From an uncultured Clostridiaceae bacterium (GTDB taxonomy: Bacteria; Bacillota; Clostridia; Lachnospirales; Lachnospiraceae), in NCBI GenBank assembly GCA_958441075.1, contig CAUCBQ010000057.1:1-11752 (forward strand): a stretch of DNA of 11,752 nucleotides. Direction: 5' to 3'. This document shows positions 7,320 through 11,752 of this stretch, one piece after another. Under the pieces are notes generated by a model that was not told where the DNA came from, made no database searches, and saw only the letters and a program-made list of their open reading frames with translations. Made by a program: the position numbers and the translations under genes. Each line of letters starts with the position of its first letter. Position 1 is the stretch's first letter.

Positions 7320-7676
7320 ATGAAAGAGGCAATGGAAGAAAAGAAAAGAGAGTTTTGCATAGATCCGGATGCCATACGGTATGATGAAAAAGGACTGGTA
7401 CCTGTGATTGTACAGGATTATGACAGCAAGAGGGTCTTAACACTTGCATACATGAACCGCGCCTCTCTTGAGATCACTCTGGAACGGGGGCTTTGCTGTT
7501 TCTGGTCCCGGTCCCGGCAGACATTGTGGCTGAAGGGAGAAACCAGCGGGAATTACCAGCATATAGTGACGATGGAGACAGATTGTGACAGGGACGCTGT
7601 TTTAGTTCAGGTAAAAAAGGACGGTCCTGCCTGTCATCTGGGCACAGAATCCTGTTTTGATCCCCATGGACAGTGA
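7320..7676 (+). CDS. hisI: Phosphoribosyl-AMP cyclohydrolase
   Basis: It opens the adenine ring of phosphoribosyl-AMP to give ProFAR. The 118 residues form a stand-alone cyclohydrolase domain, not the HisIE fusion found in enterobacteria. The metal sites are intact: DCDRD (88-92) carries the Mg-binding aspartates and zinc-ligand Cys89, and the other zinc cysteines are Cys105 and Cys112 in ACHLGTESCF. TLAYMNRASLEITL (41-54) and FWSRSRQTLWLKGETSGN (61-78) are family hallmarks. AAAGGA (7308-7313) sits six bases before ATG. The first dozen residues are a charged extension before the conserved domain, so an internal ATG at codon 5 is possible. The stop codon overlaps a possible GTG start of hisE. 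Confidence 0.96.
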   Translation: MKEAMEEKKREFCIDPDAIRYDEKGLVPVIVQDYDSKRVLTLAYMNRASLEITLERGLCCFWSRSRQTLWLKGETSGNYQHIVTMETDCDRDAVLVQVKKDGPACHLGTESCFDPHGQ

Positions 7677-7723
7677 AAGAAAGCGGGAATGAGAATGAAA
7701 GGAAGAAAAGAGAGGATATGAAA

Positions 7724-8053
7724 ATGGAGCAGAGTAAAGAAGAGTTTTGCTTTCAGAGCTTATATGAGCTTTTGCTGGACAGAAAAGAAACGCGGCCCGA
7801 AGGCTCCTATACCAGCTATCTGTTTGAAAAAGGGCTGGATAAGATTCTGAAAAAAATAGGAGAGGAGTGCACGGAGGTTATCATCGCCGCCAAGGCGCAG
7901 GACCGCAGGGAAACAATTTATGAGATCGCAGATCTGGCTTATCATGTGATGGTGTTGATGGCAGAGGCAGGGATCAGGCCGGAGGAGATTCAGGAGGAGC
8001 TTGCCAGCCGCCATGTGATTGACCACAAGGTAAAGCAGGAGAAAATGGTTTGA
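7724..8053 (+). CDS. hisE: Phosphoribosyl-ATP pyrophosphatase
   Basis: This small all-helical enzyme of the MazG-like NTP pyrophosphohydrolase fold removes pyrophosphate from phosphoribosyl-ATP, the second step of the pathway. With the start chosen here it has 109 residues, the usual HisE size. Typical parts are RPEGSYTSYLFEKGLDKILKKIGEE (24-48), with acidic metal-binding residues at E47, E48 and E51, and EIADLAYHVMVLM (67-79). I prefer ATG 7724 because AGAGG at 7711-7715 lies eight bases upstream. ATG 7718 is in frame but too close to that site. A GTG at 7673 would overlap the hisI stop and add 17 polar residues but has no evident ribosome binding site. It is the last gene of the operon and is followed at once by a terminator. 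Confidence 0.92.
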   Translation: MEQSKEEFCFQSLYELLLDRKETRPEGSYTSYLFEKGLDKILKKIGEECTEVIIAAKAQDRRETIYEIADLAYHVMVLMAEAGIRPEEIQEELASRHVIDHKVKQEKMV

Positions 8054-8054
8054 T

Positions 8055-8091
8055 AAAAGGCCGCAGCCGGGGTTTAGGGCTGCGGCCTTTT
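8055..8091. terminator. Bidirectional terminator between the his operon and the malic enzyme gene
   Basis: A perfect 14-base inverted repeat (AAAAGGCCGCAGCC, 8055-8068, with 8078-8091) encloses a 9-base loop. The flanking A4 and T4 tracts let it work on both strands. It lies 2 bases after hisE and 40 bases past the end of the convergent malic enzyme gene, so it can end both units. Its stem is identical over these 14 bases to the core of the terminator at 216-275. Confidence 0.9.
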
Positions 8092-8131
8092 CAGTGGTCA
8101 CAATTCAATGACAGTCAGGAGGGGTATTTTC

Positions 8132-9301
8132 CTAAATCCGGGCAATTCCCTCTTCAACAGCCACATCGGCTACCGCTTTTGCCACTACGTCAGCCACGGC
8201 CTTGTTAAGCGGGGAAGGGATGATATTTTCAGCAGTGAGCTCCTCATCAGAGATCATGCCTGCAATGGCATAGGAAGCCTTCTGCTTCATGGATTCGGTG
8301 ATCTCTCTGGCGCGGACAGAGAGGGCACCCTTGAATACGCCGGGGAATACCAGCACATTATTGATCTGGTTAGGGAAGTCAGAGCGGCCGGTTCCAACTA
8401 CCGCAGCGCCGCCTGCCAGGGCCTCATCCGGCATAATCTCAGGCGTAGGATTTGCCATGGCGAAAACAATGCCGTTGTTCATAGATGCTACCATTTCCTT
8501 AGTTACCAGTCCCGGACGGGAAACGCCGATAAAGGCGTCGGCATTTTTTAAGGCATCGGCCAGAGTACCGTGCTCCTTGTCCAGATTGCTGATATGGGAA
8601 ATTTCTTCCTGACCCGGATTTAAGCCTTCATCACCCTCGCAGATAATGCCATTGATATCACACATGATAATATTTCCAAAGCCCATGTTGATCAGATGCT
8701 TTCCGATGGCAATGCCGGCGGCTCCGGCGCCGTTGATTACCACGCGCAGCTTTCCCATCTCCTTTTTCGTAACCTTGATGGCGTTTAACAGGGCGGCAGC
8801 CACAACGATGGCGGTACCGTGCTGGTCGTCATGGAATACGGGAATATCGCAGAGCTCTTTTAAACGGCGTTCGATTTCAAAGCATCTGGGAGCCGCAATA
8901 TCCTCCAGATTGATGCCGCCGAAGCTTTTTGAGATAAGATGGATCGTCTGCACAATGGTATCCGTATCCTTGGAGTCAATGCACAGAGGAAATGCGTCTA
9001 CATCGGCAAACTCTTTAAACAGGGCGCACTTTCCTTCCATAACCGGCATACCGGCTGCAGGACCGATATCACCCAGACCTAAAACAGCGGTGCCGTCGGT
9101 GATAACAGCTACCAGATTGGAGCGGCGGGTCAGCTTAAAGGACTGTTCGTAATCCTTTGCGATTACCCGGCAGGGTTCGGCTACGCCGGGGGTGTAGGCC
9201 AGAGAAAGATCCTCTCTTGTCTCGATCTTTTTACGGGAAACTACTTCGATTTTTCCTTTCAGGTCGTAGTGCATCTGCAGGGATGCCTGATTGATATCCA
9301 T
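8132..9301 (-). CDS. NAD-type malic enzyme (malate dehydrogenase, oxaloacetate-decarboxylating), short bacterial form
   Basis: It oxidatively decarboxylates malate to pyruvate and CO2. The 389 residues contain the malic N-terminal domain (about 15-150) and a Rossmann NAD-binding domain (about 165-380), without the phosphotransacetylase-like tail of MaeB-type enzymes. The catalytic Tyr36 lies in SLAYTPGVAEP and Lys91 in VMEGKCALFK. Metal-ligand candidates are Glu133-Asp134 in NLEDIAAPRCFEIE and Asp159 in FHDDQHGTA. The dinucleotide loop is GAGAAG (191-196). Asp215 at the end of the second strand (IIMCDING) favours NAD over NADP, though cofactor choice is an inference. GGAGG lies nine bases before ATG. 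It follows the fumarase gene on the same strand after 92 bases, so the pair converts fumarate to pyruvate. The symbol could be maeA- or ytsJ-like; I leave it open. Confidence 0.94.
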   Translation of the reverse strand: MDINQASLQMHYDLKGKIEVVSRKKIETREDLSLAYTPGVAEPCRVIAKDYEQSFKLTRRSNLVAVITDGTAVLGLGDIGPAAGMPVMEGKCALFKEFADVDAFPLCIDSKDTDTIVQTIHLISKSFGGINLEDIAAPRCFEIERRLKELCDIPVFHDDQHGTAIVVAAALLNAIKVTKKEMGKLRVVINGAGAAGIAIGKHLINMGFGNIIMCDINGIICEGDEGLNPGQEEISHISNLDKEHGTLADALKNADAFIGVSRPGLVTKEMVASMNNGIVFAMANPTPEIMPDEALAGGAAVVGTGRSDFPNQINNVLVFPGVFKGALSVRAREITESMKQKASYAIAGMISDEELTAENIIPSPLNKAVADVVAKAVADVAVEEGIARI

Positions 9302-9331
9302 GATTTATTTCCTCCTGTAAAATAAAATATG

Positions 9332-9345
9332 CTCTGGGAGCAGAG
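9332..9345 (-). other. Small hairpin in the fumarase-malic enzyme gap
   Basis: CTCTG-N4-CAGAG forms a 5-base stem with a 4-base loop, followed on the minus strand by an A/T-rich stretch (CATATTTTATTTT) before the malic enzyme ribosome binding site. It is too short to be a convincing terminator. It could weaken read-through or protect the 5' end of the downstream message. I find no convincing promoter in this 92-base gap, which favours co-transcription of the two genes. Confidence 0.25.
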
Positions 9346-9393
9346 TGTTTATGTGTATGGCCCTGTATCAAAATCCCGTCGGCTCAGGGGATT

Positions 9394-10758
9394 TCAGACC
9401 ATGGCTTCCGGTTTGAACACCTGATCGAATTTCTCTTCTGTAAGAAAGCCCAGGGATAAGCAGGCTTCCTTCAGGGAAATGTTTTCCTTATAGGCTTTTT
9501 TTGCGGTTTTTGCTGCATTTTCATAGCCGATATGGGGATTCAGGCAGGTTACAAGCATCAGGGAACGGCGGAGGTTTTCATCCATCTTTTCCCGGTTGGG
9601 CCGGATACCGGTCACGCAGTTATTATTAAAGGATACCAGTGCGTCTGCTAAAAGACGGACGGACTGGAGAAAGTTGTAAATACATACAGGCATGAATACA
9701 TTTAATTCAAAATTGCCCTGGGAGGCGGCAATGCCTACCGCCGTGTCATTTGCCATGACCTGAACGGCTGCCATGGTGACAGCCTCGCACTGAGTAGGAT
9801 TTACCTTTCCCGGCATAATAGAGCTTCCGGGTTCATTTTCAGGGATAAAAATCTCACCCAGGCCGCAGCGGGGGCCGCTGGAAAGCCATCGGATATCATT
9901 TGCAATCTTCATCATATCTGCCGCCAGGCCCTTTAAAGCACCGTGGGCAAATACCAACTCATCCTTGCTGGTGAGAGAATGGAATTTGTTGGGCGCGGTG
10001 ACAAATTCCCGGCCTGTAAGCTCGGAAACCGCCCTTGCAACCTCTGTATCAAAGCCCTTTGGCGCATTTAAGCCGGTACCTACGGCAGTACCGCCCAGAG
10101 CCAGTTCATGCAGTCCCTTAAGGCTTAAGGTAAGCATTTCCTTTGATTTTTCCAGCATATTTTTCCAACCGCTGATCTCCTGAGAGAAGGTAATGGGAGT
10201 GGCGTCCTGAAGATGGGTGCGCCCTGTTTTGATGATGCCTTCATTTTCCTTCATCAGGCGGTCAAAGGTAGAGATCAGAAGCTCCAGGGCAGGAAAGAGC
10301 CTGTCCTGAATTTCTGTTGCCGCGGCAATATGCATGGCAGTGGGAAAGGTATCATTGGAGCTTTGGGACATATTGGAGTGATCGTTGGGGTGAAGCAGCT
10401 TTTCACCGGCAATTTCATTTCCACGGTTGGCAATAACCTCGTTTACGTTCATATTAGACTGAGTGCCGCTTCCGGTCTGCCATACAGCCAGAGGAAAATG
10501 ACCGTCCAGCTTTCCCGCCAGAATCTCATCGCAGACGGCAGATATAAGGGAAAGGCGTGTTTCATCCAGCCTTCCCAGACGGTGGTTGGCCATGGCTGCC
10601 GCTTTTTTCAGGATCGCAAATGCCCGGATTACCTCCATGGGGATCTTTTCCGTTCCGATTTTGAAGTTTTCAAAGCTTCGCTGGGTCTGGGCCCCCCAGT
10701 AGCGGTCAGCAGGAACCTGGATTTCTCCCATGGAATCGTGTTCAGTACGGTACTGCAT
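9394..10758 (-). CDS. fumC: Fumarate hydratase, class II
   Basis: This iron-independent fumarase interconverts fumarate and malate. The 454 residues match the homotetrameric class II family (fumarase/aspartase superfamily). Conserved regions are DSMGEIQVPADRYWGAQTQR (8-27), QTGSGTQSNMNVNEVIANR (94-112), SQSSNDTFPT (131-140), GRTHLQDATP (179-188) with the catalytic histidine His182, and the signature loop GSSIMPGKVN (311-320). The WGAQTQRSFENFKIG start matches fumarase rather than aspartase or argininosuccinate lyase. AAGGAGG lies ten bases before ATG. It is the first gene of a minus-strand unit with malic enzyme downstream, and it diverges from yerC. Gut Clostridia often use oxygen-labile class I fumarases, so a class II enzyme gives an oxygen-tolerant alternative; whether a class I enzyme also exists cannot be seen. 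Confidence 0.95.
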   Translation of the reverse strand: MQYRTEHDSMGEIQVPADRYWGAQTQRSFENFKIGTEKIPMEVIRAFAILKKAAAMANHRLGRLDETRLSLISAVCDEILAGKLDGHFPLAVWQTGSGTQSNMNVNEVIANRGNEIAGEKLLHPNDHSNMSQSSNDTFPTAMHIAAATEIQDRLFPALELLISTFDRLMKENEGIIKTGRTHLQDATPITFSQEISGWKNMLEKSKEMLTLSLKGLHELALGGTAVGTGLNAPKGFDTEVARAVSELTGREFVTAPNKFHSLTSKDELVFAHGALKGLAADMMKIANDIRWLSSGPRCGLGEIFIPENEPGSSIMPGKVNPTQCEAVTMAAVQVMANDTAVGIAASQGNFELNVFMPVCIYNFLQSVRLLADALVSFNNNCVTGIRPNREKMDENLRRSLMLVTCLNPHIGYENAAKTAKKAYKENISLKEACLSLGFLTEEKFDQVFKPEAMV

Positions 10759-10803
10759 GATTTGTTAGCCTCCTTGGGTGTATGTGGTAATATTTTTGAG
10801 AAT

Positions 10804-10832
10804 AGTATATCACACATGAAGTTGTTTGAAAA
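10804..10832 (-). promoter_or_regulatory. Promoter of the fumarase-malic enzyme unit
   Basis: On the minus strand, TTTTCA (10827-10832, 4 of 6 matches) is separated by 17 bases from TATACT (10804-10809). The -10 box is preceded by TGA, giving an extended TGn -10 element that compensates for the weak -35. The predicted start is near 10797, leaving a leader of about 40 bases. Confidence 0.65.
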
Positions 10833-10868
10833 TATCATACTTTATTTTCACGATCTGTGCATAAGATA

Positions 10869-10897
10869 TGGACTTTCAAACTTTAATATGTTAAAAT
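10869..10897 (+). promoter_or_regulatory. Promoter of yerC
   Basis: TGGACT (10869-10874, 4 of 6 matches) and TAAAAT (10892-10897, 5 of 6) are spaced by 17 bases and predict a start near 10904, with a leader of about 77 bases. The site is back to back with the fumarase promoter in a 222-base divergent region. Two direct copies of ACTTT (10872 and 10880) overlap the -35 box and spacer. Confidence 0.5.
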
Positions 10898-10980
10898 AGT
10901 TAAGTGCAGAAACAAGGACTGTAAATGGTATATAAATAACAGAAACAGAAAGTCAAAATGCAATAAGGAGACTATGCGAT

Positions 10981-11292
10981 ATGAACAAAAAAATCAAAAC
11001 AGAAGCAGTGGATCATTTGTTTGATGCGATTCTTACTTTGAAAACTCCGGAGGAGTGCTATAAGTTCTTTGAAGATGTGTGTACCATCAATGAGCTTTTA
11101 TCTCTGTCCCAGCGCTATGAGGTAGCCAAGATGCTCAGAGAAGGCCAGACCTATCTGGAGATTGCGGACAAGACCGGGGCCTCCACTGCGACCATCAGCC
11201 GTGTAAACAGGTCATTGAATTATGGAAGCGACGGCTATGATATGGTGTTTGGGCGTCTGCATCTGGGGGAAGGTACAGAGGACGGGGAGTAG
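10981..11292 (+). CDS. yerC: TrpR-family transcriptional regulator, YerC/YecD type
   Basis: This small DNA-binding protein (103 residues) belongs to the YerC/YecD branch of the Trp repressor family. The recognisable block runs from LFDAILTLKTPEECYKFFED (13-32) through the family hallmark CTINELLSLSQRYEVAKML (34-52) to a helix-turn-helix, TYLEIADKTGASTATISRV (57-75), and SLNYG. Residues after about 95 are polar and variable. AAGGAG at 10965-10970 lies ten bases before the chosen ATG. An ATG at 10974 is out of frame and leads to a short stop. In Firmicutes this group has been proposed from comparative genomics to repress histidine biosynthesis (HisR), presumably with histidine as ligand. The his operon in this window fits that idea, but ligand and targets are inferred. 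It is alone in its transcription unit. Confidence 0.93.
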   Translation: MNKKIKTEAVDHLFDAILTLKTPEECYKFFEDVCTINELLSLSQRYEVAKMLREGQTYLEIADKTGASTATISRVNRSLNYGSDGYDMVFGRLHLGEGTEDGE

Positions 11293-11395
11293 GCGTTCTC
11301 TTATAAAGAAGATTAAAAAACAGCACGGGCTTTCATTGTCAGATGGGCGGGTATGGAAAGTAATTATTTTGGGATAGGAGCGCATAGGCGGGATT

Positions 11396-11436
11396 ACAGA
11401 GCCGGGAATCTTAACAACAGGTTCCCGGCTCTGTTT
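11396..11436 (+). terminator. Intrinsic terminator downstream of yerC
   Basis: A perfect 13-base inverted repeat (ACAGAGCCGGGAA, 11396-11408, with 11422-11434) with a 13-base loop is followed by TTTCTCTCC and then T6. It lies about 100 bases after the yerC stop; the stretch between shows no credible gene. It separates yerC from the next promoter. Confidence 0.75.
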
Positions 11437-11464
11437 CTCTCCTTTTTTCCACCCCCGCAAACCA

Positions 11465-11493
11465 TTTACAAATCCCCCCAATCGTGGTATCAT
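11465..11493 (+). promoter_or_regulatory. Promoter of the MoeA-like gene
   Basis: TTTACA (11465-11470, 5 of 6 matches) and TATCAT (11488-11493, 5 of 6) are separated by exactly 17 bases. The predicted start is near 11500, with a 40-base leader. The spacer contains a C6 run. Confidence 0.75.
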
Positions 11494-11501
11494 CTTAATA
11501 G

Positions 11502-11525
11502 CGTTATTTCAAAAAAACAATAACG
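11502..11525. promoter_or_regulatory. Candidate ModE-like molybdate operator
   Basis: CGTTATT-N10-AATAACG is a perfect 7-base inverted repeat spanning 24 bases. It begins at about +2 relative to the predicted transcription start and ends three bases before the GGAGG ribosome binding site. The CGTTAT and ATAACG ends, 12 bases apart, agree with my recollection of the ModE operator pattern (CGnTATATA-N6/7-TATATAACG), and the gene behind it is molybdopterin-related. The inner TATATA parts of that pattern are not kept, and in RNA the repeat could be just a hairpin around an A7 loop. Confidence 0.45.
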
Positions 11526-11539
11526 GTGGAGGTTACAAT

Positions 11540-11752
11540 ATGAAACTGATAAAAACAGTAGATGCAGAGGGGGCAGTCCTCTGCCATGATATCACTCAGA
11601 TCATCAGGGGCGTCACAAAGGATGCGGTATTTCGCAAAGGCCATGTGGTTACAAAGGAGGATATTCCGGTTCTTTTAAGCGTGGGAAAGGATCAGCTGTA
11701 TGTCTGGGAAAAGGAGGAGGGGATGCTTCATGAAAATGAGGCTGCCGAGATC
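11540..11752 (+). CDS. MoeA-like molybdopterin-binding protein, 5' part
   Basis: The first 71 residues are present and the frame runs off the window. The sequence MKLIKTVDAEGAVLCHDITQ, then IIRGVTKDAVFRKGHVVTKED and IPVLLSVGKDQLYVWE, matches the N-terminus of a Clostridia/Firmicutes family annotated as molybdopterin-binding or molybdopterin biosynthesis (MoeA-like) protein. Related proteins often occur with genes for molybdenum hydroxylases such as xanthine dehydrogenase types. The VLCHDIT segment corresponds to the start of MoeA, where the substrate-binding domain begins. GGTGGAGG seven bases before ATG 11540 supports the start. It has its own promoter with a palindrome at the start site. 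The catalytic MoCF-binding domain lies beyond the window, so enzymatic molybdate insertion cannot be verified here. Confidence 0.8.
   Translation, partial: MKLIKTVDAEGAVLCHDITQIIRGVTKDAVFRKGHVVTKEDIPVLLSVGKDQLYVWEKEEGMLHENEAAEI

Noticed and set aside
8108..8551. Plus-strand open frame opposite the malic enzyme gene
   Set aside because: It is antisense to conserved malic enzyme coding sequence and has no recognisable protein similarity.
10890..10903. Direct GTTAA repeats near yerC resembling part of the E. coli TrpR operator
   Set aside because: Only a short A/T-rich match without the CTAG arms of the TrpR operator, and YerC proteins differ in their recognition helix.
11293..11395. Possible small gene or RNA between yerC and its terminator
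   Set aside because: No frame with a ribosome binding site of useful length and no clear stem structure other than the terminator.

Overview
The window looks like a core-metabolism stretch of a Gram-positive anaerobe of the Clostridia, most likely a gut Lachnospiraceae (Clostridium cluster XIVa) species. This is inferred from the short-form HisG with HisZ, a YerC-type TrpR-family regulator, strong AGGAGG-like ribosome binding sites, EutM/PduA-like microcompartment protein and a Firmicutes-style MoeA-like gene. No species can be named from the sequence alone.

Layout, left to right. (1) 1-213: the 3' end of a bacterial microcompartment hexamer shell gene, closed by a strong hairpin terminator (216-275). 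(2) 276-450: a promoter region with a near-consensus sigma-A promoter (TTGACA-17-TATGAT) and a small palindrome just after the expected transcription start. (3) 451-8053: a ten-gene histidine operon, hisC-hisB-hisZ-hisG-hisD-hisH-hisA-hisF-hisI-hisE, tightly packed with several 4-8 base overlaps. It covers every step from PRPP and ATP to histidine except histinol-phosphate dephosphorylation. (4) 8055-8091: a bidirectional terminator shared with the convergent minus-strand pair. (5) 8132-10758, minus strand: a class II fumarase and then a malic enzyme, together converting fumarate to malate to pyruvate. (6) 10981-11292, plus strand: yerC, a TrpR-family regulator diverging from the fumarase gene and a plausible controller of the his operon. 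(7) 11540-11752: the start of a MoeA-like molybdopterin-binding protein. Its promoter carries a CGTTAT...ATAACG palindrome at the transcription start that resembles the ModE molybdate operator.

The coding content is conventional, and I see no mobile element, CRISPR array, toxin-antitoxin or defence system. The most interesting items are regulatory: the ModE-like palindrome, the palindrome at the his promoter with a TrpR-family regulator nearby, and the same terminator stem on both sides of the his operon.
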